From contig NZ_OANS01000004.1 in NCBI RefSeq assembly GCF_900205755.1, positions 239,369 to 303,368 on the forward strand: a stretch of DNA of 64,000 nt, given 5' to 3'. The DNA is from Polynucleobacter meluiroseus. GTDB taxonomy: Bacteria > Pseudomonadota > Gammaproteobacteria > Burkholderiales > Burkholderiaceae. Every line of letters starts with the position of its first letter. The first letter of the stretch is position 1. The notes beneath the pieces were generated by a model. That model was given only the letters and a program-made list of their open reading frames with translations. It did no database searches and was not told where the DNA came from. Shown one piece after another: positions 37,001-46,863 of the stretch. The position numbers and the translations under genes were made by a program.

Positions 37001-38386
37001 TTAAAAAGGCAACTTTGCATCTGGCTTGACTGCGAGTAGAGCAAGCTTAAATTCTGCCTGTATGCGGGCAATAGCCTCTTCCGTATCGGCCTCAAAACGC
37101 ATTACAACTACTGGCGTGGTATTTGAGGGTCTGGCCAGACCAAATCCATCGGCGTATTCCACTCTGACGCCATCGATGGTGTTGATCGATTCAGAACTCG
37201 GAAACTTGGCGTTCGCTTTGATCAGCTCCAATAATTCAAACGGCTCGCCTTCAGCGCAGGCGATTTGCAATTCAGGGGTGCAGATGGCATTTGGTAAGTT
37301 GTTGAGAGTCGCATTAGGATCTTGCTCTTTACTCAAAATCTCTAATAGACGTGCGCCTGTATAGAGGCCATCATCAAATCCAAACCAACGGTCCTTGAAG
37401 AAAATATGACCACTCATTTCACCAGCGAGAGGGGCGCCCGTTTCTTTGAGCTTGGCCTTCACTAAAGAGTGACCGGTTTTCCACATCAGAGACTCACCGC
37501 CATGTTCTTTAACAAACTTCGCTAAATTGCGGGTGCACTTGACGTCATAAATAATTTGACCACCCGGATTGCGAGCAAGCACATCTTTAGCAAAGAGCAT
37601 CATCTGGCGATCCGGAAAAATCACCTGTCCGTCTTTAGTTACGACGCCTAAACGGTCGGCATCGCCATCAAAAGCGAGGCCTAATTCATTATCGGTAGTC
37701 TGTAAATTACGGATGAGGTCCTGCAGATTTTCCAAATGGGCTGGATCTGGATGGTGGTTCGGAAAGTTGCCATCGACTTCACAAAAGAGTTCTTCAACTT
37801 CGCATCCCAAAGCTCTAAACAATTCGCCTGCAAAGGCGCCGCCAACGCCATTACCGCAATCGACCACAATCTTCATCGGGCGAGCCAATTTGACGTCGCC
37901 GATAATGCGCGCTAAATACATTGGGAAAATATCGAACGTACTGCGCTGACCTTGACCAGTGGCAAAGTCCTTAGCTTCAATTCGTTTGCGTAAGGCTTGG
38001 ATTTGTTCGCCATAAATGGCGGCGGTTCCCAAAACCATTTTGAAGCCGTTATAGTTTGGTGGATTATGACTACCAGTAATCATGATGCCGGATTTTGGTG
38101 ATTTGCCATTAACAGTTTGGTTAGCCGCAAAGTACACCATGGGGGTAGCCACCATACCCAAATCAATGACATTGATGCCAGTAGAGAGCAGGCCTTCTGT
38201 GAGGGCCTCAATCAAGCTGGGTCCGGATAAGCGACCGTCACGACCAATGACGACATCGGTTTCTCCAAGATTGCGCATTTCGGTACCAAATGCCTGTCCA
38301 ATGAACTTGGCGATTGAAGGATCTAGGGTTTCATTGATGATGCCGCGGATATCGTAAGCTTTAAAAATAGAGGGGGAGAGCTGCAT
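37001..38386 (-). CDS. manB: Phosphomannomutase/phosphoglucomutase
   Basis: Alpha-D-phosphohexomutase. The phosphoserine is Ser106 in GIMITGSHNPPNYNG. The metal loop is LAFDGDADRLGVV, the sugar-binding loop GEMSGHIFFKD, and the phosphate loop near the C-terminus VRVEYADGFGLARPSNTTPVVV. It probably supplies mannose-1-P to ManC (2665-4170), and glucose-1-P. It lies 50 bases downstream of pgi. Confidence 0.93.
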   Translation of the reverse strand: MQLSPSIFKAYDIRGIINETLDPSIAKFIGQAFGTEMRNLGETDVVIGRDGRLSGPSLIEALTEGLLSTGINVIDLGMVATPMVYFAANQTVNGKSPKSGIMITGSHNPPNYNGFKMVLGTAAIYGEQIQALRKRIEAKDFATGQGQRSTFDIFPMYLARIIGDVKLARPMKIVVDCGNGVGGAFAGELFRALGCEVEELFCEVDGNFPNHHPDPAHLENLQDLIRNLQTTDNELGLAFDGDADRLGVVTKDGQVIFPDRQMMLFAKDVLARNPGGQIIYDVKCTRNLAKFVKEHGGESLMWKTGHSLVKAKLKETGAPLAGEMSGHIFFKDRWFGFDDGLYTGARLLEILSKEQDPNATLNNLPNAICTPELQIACAEGEPFELLELIKANAKFPSSESINTIDGVRVEYADGFGLARPSNTTPVVVMRFEADTEEAIARIQAEFKLALLAVKPDAKLPF

Positions 38387-38436
38387 GACAAATCCTTTTA
38401 AAAAACACGCTCAATAGATTGAGGTGTCTAGGTGCT

Positions 38437-39951
38437 TTACGTATTTAAAAAATTAATTCGGGCAGCGGTCACTGCATCAATCTCAGTGCTCGCTTCAATA
38501 TTATTTGCATGACTAGCTAAGGCTTTTTCTATCGGCTTGGCGAGTACTTTGCCTAATTCAACTCCAGGCTGGTCAAAGCTATTGATGTTCCAAAGCACCC
38601 CCAAGACAGTAGTGCGATGCTCGTAAAGTGCAAGTAATGCCCCCAAATAGAAAGCATTTAGTTCGGGCAATAACAGTAAATTACTTGGGCGACTACCTGG
38701 GTAGCAATCATTAGGCTTATCAGCTTCTTTCCCATGAGCTAGCGCCTGCGCTTGAGCCAAGCAATTCGAAAGCAGAATGCGATGATGGGCTTGCGCCTCA
38801 GGTAGCTCACTCATCGCCTTGCGCACAGCAATGAAATCAATCGGAATGACCTCTGGACCTTGATGTAAGAGCTGAAAGTAGGAGTGCTGGGCATTGCTAC
38901 CAGAGCTACCGAAAACTACTGGAGAAGAAAATTTCACGGGCTGTCCGTCGCGATTGACGCCCTTGCCATTACTTTCCATATCCAGTTGCTGCAACCATCT
39001 CGGAAACCAGTCCAGAGCATCCGCATAAGGAATCACCGCAAATGATTTAATGTCATGCTGCTCTTGTTGGTGCAACAAGGTGAGCGCCATTAATACTGGG
39101 AGGTTATTTTCAAGCTCGGTATTTTTAAAATGGAGATCCATGGCATGGGCGCCAGCCAAAAAGTCCATAAAGGTATCGAAGCCATATTGCAGGGCGATGG
39201 GTAAACCCACGGCAGACCATACAGAGTAACGGCCACCAACCCAATCCCAAAATGGGTAGATATTGTTTTCTTCAACCCCAAATTCTTTAGCGGCCGCCAC
39301 ATTGGTAGTCACCGCAAAAAGCGCACGGCTAATTTGCGCCTTAGAGCAATTATTTTCCTTAAGCCAATTCACTACGGCCTTGGCATTCATGGTGGTTTCT
39401 AAGGTGGTAAATGACTTAGAAACAATGATGACTCTGGTGCTGTGGGGCTGAGCGCGAGCCAAGATGCGAGCTAATTCTGCTGTGTCGATATTTGCCAGAA
39501 AGTGCATGCGCATGAGGCGGCTGTCGATACTGGGCACATGCGCCAGTGCTTCGATGGCTAAACGGGGGCCAAAATCAGAGCCGCCAATACCAATATGAAT
39601 GACATCAGTAATGCCAATCCACTTATTGCAAAGGGCCTCAATGCGGCGCCATACCTCAGTGATGGCTGGCATTACATCTTGGCCGTCTATTTCCACTGAG
39701 GTTTTAGATAGATTGCGTAAAGCAGAGTGCAGTACAGGACGATTTTCGCTGGCATTTAGGCGTTTCCCAGCAAACATATCTGCTATAAAACCTGTCACAT
39801 TGGCCTTACGGGCTTTGGCAAAGAGTTTTTTCCAAGCGGCTTCATCGATGCCTTGGTAGGCGGTATCAAGAACAATATCTACTGCTACTTGAGTGTTTTG
39901 AGGAAATTCGTTATGTTGCTTAGGAGCGGCGGAATTCAGAATCACGGTCAT
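38437..39951 (-). CDS. pgi: Glucose-6-phosphate isomerase
   Basis: Interconverts glucose-6-P and fructose-6-P. Signatures: IGIGGSDFGPRLAIEAL, VIIVSKSFTTLETTMNA, DWVGGRYSVWSAVGLP, PVVFGSSGSNAQHSYFQLLHQG and a C-terminal INSFDQPGVELGK. Length 504 is slightly short of the enteric enzyme. It heads a minus-strand run pgi-manB-nadA-nadC. Confidence 0.96.
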   Translation of the reverse strand: MTVILNSAAPKQHNEFPQNTQVAVDIVLDTAYQGIDEAAWKKLFAKARKANVTGFIADMFAGKRLNASENRPVLHSALRNLSKTSVEIDGQDVMPAITEVWRRIEALCNKWIGITDVIHIGIGGSDFGPRLAIEALAHVPSIDSRLMRMHFLANIDTAELARILARAQPHSTRVIIVSKSFTTLETTMNAKAVVNWLKENNCSKAQISRALFAVTTNVAAAKEFGVEENNIYPFWDWVGGRYSVWSAVGLPIALQYGFDTFMDFLAGAHAMDLHFKNTELENNLPVLMALTLLHQQEQHDIKSFAVIPYADALDWFPRWLQQLDMESNGKGVNRDGQPVKFSSPVVFGSSGSNAQHSYFQLLHQGPEVIPIDFIAVRKAMSELPEAQAHHRILLSNCLAQAQALAHGKEADKPNDCYPGSRPSNLLLLPELNAFYLGALLALYEHRTTVLGVLWNINSFDQPGVELGKVLAKPIEKALASHANNIEASTEIDAVTAARINFLNT

Positions 39952-40061
39952 ACAAAGATTCTATCAATATGTGTATGACAAACCCCCCAAAAGTGTGTCA
40001 AAGATCGGATTTTGGTGGCCTAATGCTCATAAAATCTAATAGAAACAGGTAAGGCGGGTAA

Positions 40062-41198
40062 ATGGAGCGGGTAGATTGCGTTGTTGTCGGGGCAGGAGTG
40101 ATTGGTTTGGCCGTAGCCCGCGAGATGGCGCTCCAGGGGCGCAATACGATTTTGTTAGAGCGCGAGGGTGCTTTCGGCACGATTAGCAGTGCTCGTAATA
40201 GTGAAGTTATTCATGCGGGGATCTACTACCCAAAAGATTCTTTAAAGGCTAAATTGTGTGTGCGCGGCAATCAACTGCTATATGAATACTGCCGTAGCCA
40301 TCAGGTAGCCACCCAGGCCTACGGCAAATTGATTGTTGCGAATGACCCTGAGCAGATGGATGCTTTGCAAGCAATTTTCTACCAAGCTAAAAATAATGGC
40401 GTACCAAAAATCAAGCTTCTTTCGGGCGAGCGTGCTAAAGCCTTAGAGTCAGAGCTGCAATGTCACGCAGCCCTCTTTTCTGAGTCTACTGGGGTAGTGG
40501 ATAGCCATGGCTTGATGCTGTCCTTATTAGGCGGTTTTGAGGATGCCGGCGGCATGGTCGCTTATCACTCACCCCTAGTTAGCGCAACGCCAATAGGTAG
40601 CCAGGCTGAAGGCGGCTTTGAAGTGCTGGTCGGCGGCGCTCAAGAGATGCGACTCAATACCCAGTTACTCATTAATTGTGCCGGCCTCAGTGCCCCGGCA
40701 GTCTCTGCCAAAATTGCAGGGCTAACGAAGACGAGTATTCCGCGCGCCTACTTTGCCAAAGGAAGCTACTTTTCCCTAGTTGGTAAATCACCTTTTCAGC
40801 ATTTAATTTATCCGATCCCAGAACCCGGCGGCTTAGGGGTTCATCTCACCCTAGATATGGGAGGTCAAGCCAAGTTTGGACCCGATGTGGAATGGCTGGA
40901 CATTGAGCAAGAGGAGCAAATTGATTACACCGTCAGTCCTGCGCGTAGCAAAGCCTTTTATGCAGCCATTCGGCAATATTGGCCTGACTTAAAAGAGGGC
41001 TCACTGCAGCCAGACTATTCTGGGGTGAGGGCCAAAATCGTGCCAGAGAATGCCTCTGCGGGCGACTTTATATTTGATGGCCCAAGCCAACATCGCTTAC
41101 AAGGCTTGTTCAACCTCTATGGATTTGAGTCGCCCGGCCTGACATCAAGCCTGGCCATTGCTGAGTATTTAGAGGAAGCCATCAAAAGTTCTCTATAA
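40062..41198 (+). CDS. FAD-dependent oxidoreductase, L-2-hydroxyglutarate oxidase-like
   Basis: DAO-family flavoprotein. The FAD site is VVVGAGVIGLAVAREMALQG (from about residue 7). The family features of LhgO-like enzymes are ARNSEVIHAGIYYPKDSLKAKLC and the C-terminal DYSGVRAK with LFNLYGFESPGLTSSLAIAEYL. It likely oxidises a 2-hydroxy acid. The substrate is inferred from family only. Its stop codon lies inside a TATAAT box (41194-41199) that could serve the tRNA-Ser downstream. Confidence 0.83.
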   Translation: MERVDCVVVGAGVIGLAVAREMALQGRNTILLEREGAFGTISSARNSEVIHAGIYYPKDSLKAKLCVRGNQLLYEYCRSHQVATQAYGKLIVANDPEQMDALQAIFYQAKNNGVPKIKLLSGERAKALESELQCHAALFSESTGVVDSHGLMLSLLGGFEDAGGMVAYHSPLVSATPIGSQAEGGFEVLVGGAQEMRLNTQLLINCAGLSAPAVSAKIAGLTKTSIPRAYFAKGSYFSLVGKSPFQHLIYPIPEPGGLGVHLTLDMGGQAKFGPDVEWLDIEQEEQIDYTVSPARSKAFYAAIRQYWPDLKEGSLQPDYSGVRAKIVPENASAGDFIFDGPSQHRLQGLFNLYGFESPGLTSSLAIAEYLEEAIKSSL

Positions 41199-41238
41199 TC
41201 TAGGGCTTCAAAGCTCAAATCTTCATTTGGGATCTATT

Positions 41239-41328
41239 GGAAGAGTGGCAGAGCGGTTGAATGCACCAGTCTTGAAAACTGGCGAGGATGAAAGTCCTCC
41301 GTGAGTTCGAATCTCACCTCTTCCGCCA
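41239..41328 (+). tRNA. tRNA-Ser (TGA)
   Basis: Class II tRNA with acceptor GGAAGAG/CTCTTCC, anticodon TGA in the loop CTTGAAA, a long variable arm and encoded CCA. It begins 40 bases after the preceding gene. Confidence 0.96.
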
Positions 41329-41343
41329 CAGATGTATATAGAT

Positions 41344-41370
41344 AAAGCCCTTAAGGGCTTTTTTCTTTTA
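41344..41370 (+). terminator. Intrinsic terminator of tRNA-Ser(TGA)
   Basis: AAAGCCC-TTAA-GGGCTTT hairpin followed by TTTTCTTTT. Confidence 0.8.
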
Positions 41371-41389
41371 TACATACCTAAAAACATAT

Positions 41390-41590
41390 CTATTGATCTT
41401 TAAACCTTTCCCTTGTTAAGGGGGCGTTCAATAGCTTGTCTTTGGGGGCAATAGGAGCCGTTCTTCTGTTGCGTTCTTCATCCTCAATGGATGCCTCAAA
41501 GTCTCGGATACGCTGTATCTCAAGCTCTTTGGCTTGGGATAGCTTAGAGGCTGGTATTGAACTGATCTGCTTTAGCGCGGGCTCTCGCCC
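41390..41590 (-). pseudogene. Open reading frame remnant in frame with the upstream lipoprotein
   Basis: Directly after the TAA of the lipoprotein at 41591, the same reading frame stays open for 66 codons and ends at a TAG (41390-41392). The translation is charged and protein-like (for example AKELEIQRIRDFEASIEDEER) and predicts a helix. It contains no usable start codon apart from one TTG near its end and no ribosome binding site. Either the lipoprotein once had this C-terminal part and gained a stop, or this is the tail of another broken gene. I do not recognise the family. Confidence 0.45.
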
Positions 41591-42142
41591 TTAAATCTGC
41601 TTACCGCTTACTGCTGCCATAAAGCCTTGAATATAGGGGGCAGGTACATAAATGTTGTTGCTATTGCCGGCTTGGGATTTAATCTCGAGCTGGAAACCCG
41701 TTTTTGCATGACTTGCCAGGAATTCTGGCGTCAAGGTAATTGCCATGAGTTCTTTAAAGATGCAACCTCTATCGTTGCAGATTCCCGCTTCTCGGGAGAT
41801 CACGTTAAATGTTTTATTGGGAACATTTTCCAAATTGGCCGCGTCGTAATAGCGCCATTTGGTAAAGTAGGTGAGCATGATGACTAAGCGGTACGAAGTT
41901 GCACCCTGCTGATTGGTAGTGCCCTCTAAGCTATACATTTGATAGGTATTTTGATCACCCATCGAATTGATATGCGGTCCAATAAAATTCTTTGAGCCAG
42001 CAGTTACCTCTGAGGATGAGCGTGTAGCCATATATACCGACTGCGATTCTTGCTCGTTTACGAGCTTATCTGGGTTGGAGCAGGCCGTAAGTCCAGTGAT
42101 GGCAGCGCAGAGGAGGGTAGCTAAAAAGAGGCCGCGTTTCAT
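41591..42142 (-). CDS. Hypothetical lipoprotein
   Basis: A 183-residue protein with signal peptide and lipobox GLTAC (Cys about 21). The mature part contains two cysteines close together (GICNDRGC) and otherwise lacks known motifs. It ends GKQI before a TAA that is followed by a 66-codon open extension. It is transcribed toward tRNA-Ser(TGA) and lies 35 bases downstream of the efflux operon, so it may be its last gene. Confidence 0.65.
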   Translation of the reverse strand: MKRGLFLATLLCAAITGLTACSNPDKLVNEQESQSVYMATRSSSEVTAGSKNFIGPHINSMGDQNTYQMYSLEGTTNQQGATSYRLVIMLTYFTKWRYYDAANLENVPNKTFNVISREAGICNDRGCIFKELMAITLTPEFLASHAKTGFQLEIKSQAGNSNNIYVPAPYIQGFMAAVSGKQI

Positions 42143-42177
42143 ATTTAATTCCTTATAAGATTTGTAGAGTTTACTAT

Positions 42178-43683
42178 TTACTTGTTAGCAAGCAAGCTGG
42201 CATCCCAGCCTCCGCCCAAAGAGGTAATTAGGCCCACATGAGCGGCGATCTGCCGATTTAGTAGGGACATGAGCGTGCGCTCATTAGATAACTCAGTGGC
42301 CTGGGCAGTTGAGACATTGAGATAAGTCACAATTCCTGACTTATATTGGTTCAAGCTGATGCGCACCGCAGTTTGGGCATATTTCACGGCGCTGGCTTGT
42401 GCCTTACTTTCGCTTTGAAGCAGGCGTAAGGCAACTAAATTGTCTTCCACATTCTGAAAGGCGCTCAGCACGGTTTGGCGATAGAGGGCCACATTTTGGT
42501 CATATGCGGCATCGGCTTGACGCAGGGCGCCAACGCGTAAACCGCCATCAAATAAGGGTTGCGATAGGGCAGGTCCCCAAGACCAATACCTCAGCGGCAT
42601 ACTAATGAGATTGGGAAGCTCAACCCCTTGAAAGCCACCCGCGCCAGAAATAGTGAGCGTTGGAAAGAAGGCCGCTGTTGCAACACCAATCCTGGCATTC
42701 GCAGCAGCCATTTGACGCTCAGCAGCAGCGATATCCGGTCTACGCTCTAACAGTTGCGAAGGAATGCCAATGGGGACATCCGGCAGTGAGGCAACCAACT
42801 TGGTCACAGGGCTAACTATTAAACCAGTTTGGGGGTCGATCGCATTGACTTGCGCTGGTAAAGAAAAAGAGGAGGGTGTTTGACCAACCAGTACAGCGAG
42901 CGCGTGCTCGAGTTGCGCACGACTTAACTGCAGATCGATCGCAAGTGCTTTGGTGGATTCCAATAAAGTTTGCGCTTGCGCGACATCAAGCTGTGTGACG
43001 ATTCCCGCGTCATATTGATTCTGGCTAATCGTCAGTGATTTTTGATAAGCGTCAATCGTGTACGCATACATTTGCGTTTGCATATCGGCAATCCGCAAGG
43101 CAAAGTAGGTTTGCGCTAAGGTAGCTTGGGTCGAGAGGGTAATGGCAGCGATTTGCGCGGCACTCGCCTGAGCATTGGCGCCACCCGCTTCAACATTGCG
43201 CCGTACTTGACCCCAAATATCCGGAATCCAACTAGCGCCAATATTGGCATTAGAACTTTGAATTACTGAGTTAGTGCTGCCGTTGTTATTGCTTGCAGTA
43301 CCGCGTGTGCCTCCCGCATTGCCCGTTAAGGTCGGAAAAAGACCTGCTCGTGCTTGGGTCAATAATGCAGTGGCTTGGCGATATTGCGCTTCAGTTGCAA
43401 TGACATTTTGATTGCTAATGGCGATATTGGCCATAAGCTCATCAAGCACGGGATCGCGATATATCTTCCACCATTGGGTATCCATCCCAGCTTCGTTCGG
43501 TTCGGCAAGTTTCCAGCCATCACCAGACGCATTCTCACCGAGCTCTTTGTATGTGGGAGCAACAGGGCTGTCAGGTTTGGTGTAATCGGGCCCGACCATG
43601 CACCCAGTTAGCAACGCTATTAGGGCGGTGCCGCTGAAAATAGATTTGAGTTGCCGTGACTTCATGCCACCAATCTTACTCAT
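42178..43683 (-). CDS. RND efflux outer-membrane factor lipoprotein (NodT/OprM family)
   Basis: TolC-like trimeric channel. Signal peptide with lipobox ALLTGC, then the typical VGPDYTKPD start. Two OEP repeats follow, with [61 protein letters not shown] and [15 protein letters not shown]. Its ATG overlaps the stop of the upstream pump gene (ATGA), which supports this start. It is the fourth gene of the efflux operon. Confidence 0.95.
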   Translation of the reverse strand: MSKIGGMKSRQLKSIFSGTALIALLTGCMVGPDYTKPDSPVAPTYKELGENASGDGWKLAEPNEAGMDTQWWKIYRDPVLDELMANIAISNQNVIATEAQYRQATALLTQARAGLFPTLTGNAGGTRGTASNNNGSTNSVIQSSNANIGASWIPDIWGQVRRNVEAGGANAQASAAQIAAITLSTQATLAQTYFALRIADMQTQMYAYTIDAYQKSLTISQNQYDAGIVTQLDVAQAQTLLESTKALAIDLQLSRAQLEHALAVLVGQTPSSFSLPAQVNAIDPQTGLIVSPVTKLVASLPDVPIGIPSQLLERRPDIAAAERQMAAANARIGVATAAFFPTLTISGAGGFQGVELPNLISMPLRYWSWGPALSQPLFDGGLRVGALRQADAAYDQNVALYRQTVLSAFQNVEDNLVALRLLQSESKAQASAVKYAQTAVRISLNQYKSGIVTYLNVSTAQATELSNERTLMSLLNRQIAAHVGLITSLGGGWDASLLANK

Positions 43684-46600
43684 TTATTGCCACCCCACCG
43701 CCATTGGCGTAAGCGTTCCATGTAGAGATATACCACTGGCGTGGTGTACAGCGTTAACAGTTGACTCACAATTAAGCCCCCCACAATGGATATGCCCAAG
43801 GGGCGACGAAATTCAGCGCCATCTCCAGAACCTATTGCCAAGGGAATGGCACCCAAAATTGCTGCCATGGTTGTCATTGTAATCGGGCGAAACCGCAATA
43901 AGCAGGCCTTATAAATGGCATCGTGTGCAGACAAACCATCCGTACGCTGCGCATGAATGGCGTAGTCAATCATCATGATGGCATTCTTTTTCACGATACC
44001 GATGAGTAGAATGACGCCGATTAAAGCGATGATGCTAAATTCGGTATCGCAGAGCATTAAGGCTAAGAGCGCCCCTACACCTGCTGATGGCAAGGTGGAA
44101 AGAATCGTAATAGGGTGAATGAGACTTTCATACAAAATTCCTAAGACGATATAGACCGTGATGAACGCCGCCAAAATCAGCCAAGGCTGACTTGAGAGGG
44201 AGTCCTTAAAGGCCTTGGCAGTCCCCTGAAAGTTGCCTCGCACAGAATTGGGAACATTGAGCTTATCCATGGTCGCAAGAATAGCTTCTGAGGCTTGACC
44301 CAGGGATACATTAGGCGCAAGGTTAAACGAGATCGTCGTGGCGGTAAATTGGCTCTGGTGGTTCACCACTAAAGGCGTATTGGTTGTCTTATAGGTGGCA
44401 ACTGCAGACAGGGGTACCTGAGCTGGGGTGACTTTACTTCCTGGCACGCGAATCGCACTGATGGGGGTTGTGGCTGCGGTAATTGAGCGCGCTGCGCCCA
44501 CCGAATACGAGTTTGGCCGCGGCGCTCCGGTGCTGATATAAATGTCCTTTAAGGTGGCTGGGTTCTGCCAATACTGAGGTGCGACCTCCATCACCACGTG
44601 GTACTGATTGAGTGGATTAAAAATAGTCGACACCTGACGTTGGCCAAAGGCATCATTCAGGGTCGTGTCAATCAAGTTGGTCGTGAGACCTAACTTGGCC
44701 GCATCATCGTGATTGATGGTTAAGGTGGTTTGAATTCCTTTATCTTGTGCATCGGTATTCACATCCACGATTTCAGGTAAATCCATCATCGCAAATCGGA
44801 TTTTAGGACCCCATAATCTGAGGTCTTCTAAGTTATCGCCCAGCAGGGTAAATTGATAAAGTGCGTTGCTCGGTCTGCCGCCCATCCGAATATCTTGAAC
44901 GGCTTGCAAGTAGAGGCTGGCTCCCGCCACAGCGCTAAGTTTGCGCCGCATTCTGCTGATGACTTCATCAACATTGACTTTGCGTTCGCTCAGGGGTTTC
45001 AGGGACATAAATAAACTGCCTGTATTGGTTTGGCCGCCGCCATTAAAACTCACCACCTTATCGACTGCAGGGTCTTGCATCACGATGTTCATAAACTGCG
45101 CCATCTTTTGTTGCATCGCCTGAAAGGAGATGGCTTGGTCTGCCTGAATGCTGCCAACCACGCGACCCGTATCTTGCTGGGGAAAGAAGCCCTTAGGAAT
45201 GGCGATATATAAATACACATTGAGACCGATCACGGCAAATAAAATAAGCATCGTCAGTCGTCGGTGCGATAAGGCGTACTCTAAAGATGTCGCGTAGCGT
45301 TGGTTAACTTTCTTGAAGAAGGTGTCAATTTTGAGCATCAAGCCGGTTGGCACGGTCGGTATATGAGGCTTTAACAAGCGTGCGCAGAGCATCGGCGTAG
45401 CGGTTAAGGAGATCAGCAGTGAGATGGTAATAGCGACAGATAAGGTAATGGCAAGTTCTCGGAAGAGTCTGCCGACAATACCGCCCATTAACAGGATGGG
45501 AATAAATACTGCAACCAAAGAAACGGTAATGGAGAGTACTGTGAAACCAATTTCTCGTGAGCCGTTCAGGGCGGCGCTTAGTGGTGATTCACCATTCTCA
45601 ATACGGCGCGTGATCACCTCCAACACCACAATCGCATCGTCCACTACAAAACCGGTGGCAATCGTCAGGGCCATGAGCGAAAGATTGTTTAGGGAGAACC
45701 CACATAAGTACATTGCCGCAAAAGTACCCACGAGCGAAACAGGCACGGCAATGCTGGGAATAATCGTGGCGCGGGCATTGCCCAAGAAGATAAAGACCAC
45801 CATCACCACCAGCAACACTGAAATCATGAGAGTGCGCTCGACTTCTTTCAGCGAGGCACGAATAGTAGGTGTTCTATCTAGCGGCACTTCCATGTGGATT
45901 GCCGCAGGAATAGAAGCCTGTAATTGAGGGAGCAAGGCTTTTACGCCATCAACTGTTTCGATGATATTGGCGCCTGGTTGACGCCATATCACGAGCAATA
46001 TCGCCGGCTTACCATTAGCCAAACCACCTGTGCGCAAATCCTCAACGGAGTCTACGACTTGGGCAACGTCACCAATCCGAACGGGAGCGCCCTTATGGAA
46101 GCCAATAATCAGTGGTATGTAGTCTTGCGCCGTTGATGAAGTATCGTTCGCCGTGATTTGCCAAGAGCGATCGCCACTCTCGATCTGCCCTTTAGGTCTT
46201 ACTGTATTAGATGCCACAATTGCACTACGCACATCCTCAAAACCAATACCTAAAGCGGACATGATGGTGGGATTAATTTCTACTCGTACAGCTGGTAATG
46301 AGCTACCCCCTACGGAGACCTGGCCAACCCCTTTGGACTGGGCAATCTTTTGCGCCAAAATTGTTGAAGCGGCATCGTATAGCTGCGCTCTCGGCATCGT
46401 TTCAGATGTCAAACTCACAATCATGATGGGCGCATCGGCAGGATTGACTTTGCGGTAAGTTGGATTACTTGGTAAGCCTGTTGGTAGCAAACTGCGTGCC
46501 GCATTAATCGCTGCTTGCACATCATTGGCGGCGCCATCAATATTGCGATTGAGATCAAATTGCAAGGTGATGCGAGTAGACCCTAATGAGCTCGAAGAGG

Positions 46601-46841
46601 TCATTTCTGAAACGCCTGCGATGCGTCCCAAGGATCTCTCTAAAGGAGTTGCTACCGTTGCTGCCATGGTTTCCGGGCTTGCACCAGGTAGATTGGCTGA
46701 AACCGAGATAGTGGGGAAGTCGACTTGCGGTAAGGGCGAAACAGGCAATAACTGGAAGGCGGCCGTTCCCGCCAACATGATGGCCAACATCATGAGGGTA
46801 GTGGCAATAGGTCGATGGATGAAAGGTGCGGAGAAATTCAT
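43680..46841 (-). CDS. mdtC: RND efflux pump permease, MdtC-like
   Basis: A 1053-residue HAE1-family transporter with twelve membrane helices and two large periplasmic loops. Features: [19 protein letters not shown] at the N-terminus, [12 protein letters not shown] with the TM4 proton-relay Asp pair, and [16 protein letters not shown] in the second half. It forms a likely heteromeric pump with the gene at 46864-49950, as in MdtBC. Confidence 0.94.
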   Translation of the reverse strand: MNFSAPFIHRPIATTLMMLAIMLAGTAAFQLLPVSPLPQVDFPTISVSANLPGASPETMAATVATPLERSLGRIAGVSEMTSSSSLGSTRITLQFDLNRNIDGAANDVQAAINAARSLLPTGLPSNPTYRKVNPADAPIMIVSLTSETMPRAQLYDAASTILAQKIAQSKGVGQVSVGGSSLPAVRVEINPTIMSALGIGFEDVRSAIVASNTVRPKGQIESGDRSWQITANDTSSTAQDYIPLIIGFHKGAPVRIGDVAQVVDSVEDLRTGGLANGKPAILLVIWRQPGANIIETVDGVKALLPQLQASIPAAIHMEVPLDRTPTIRASLKEVERTLMISVLLVVMVVFIFLGNARATIIPSIAVPVSLVGTFAAMYLCGFSLNNLSLMALTIATGFVVDDAIVVLEVITRRIENGESPLSAALNGSREIGFTVLSITVSLVAVFIPILLMGGIVGRLFRELAITLSVAITISLLISLTATPMLCARLLKPHIPTVPTGLMLKIDTFFKKVNQRYATSLEYALSHRRLTMLILFAVIGLNVYLYIAIPKGFFPQQDTGRVVGSIQADQAISFQAMQQKMAQFMNIVMQDPAVDKVVSFNGGGQTNTGSLFMSLKPLSERKVNVDEVISRMRRKLSAVAGASLYLQAVQDIRMGGRPSNALYQFTLLGDNLEDLRLWGPKIRFAMMDLPEIVDVNTDAQDKGIQTTLTINHDDAAKLGLTTNLIDTTLNDAFGQRQVSTIFNPLNQYHVVMEVAPQYWQNPATLKDIYISTGAPRPNSYSVGAARSITAATTPISAIRVPGSKVTPAQVPLSAVATYKTTNTPLVVNHQSQFTATTISFNLAPNVSLGQASEAILATMDKLNVPNSVRGNFQGTAKAFKDSLSSQPWLILAAFITVYIVLGILYESLIHPITILSTLPSAGVGALLALMLCDTEFSIIALIGVILLIGIVKKNAIMMIDYAIHAQRTDGLSAHDAIYKACLLRFRPITMTTMAAILGAIPLAIGSGDGAEFRRPLGISIVGGLIVSQLLTLYTTPVVYLYMERLRQWRWGGNK

Positions 46842-46863
46842 CGACTCAATGAGATTCCCATTA

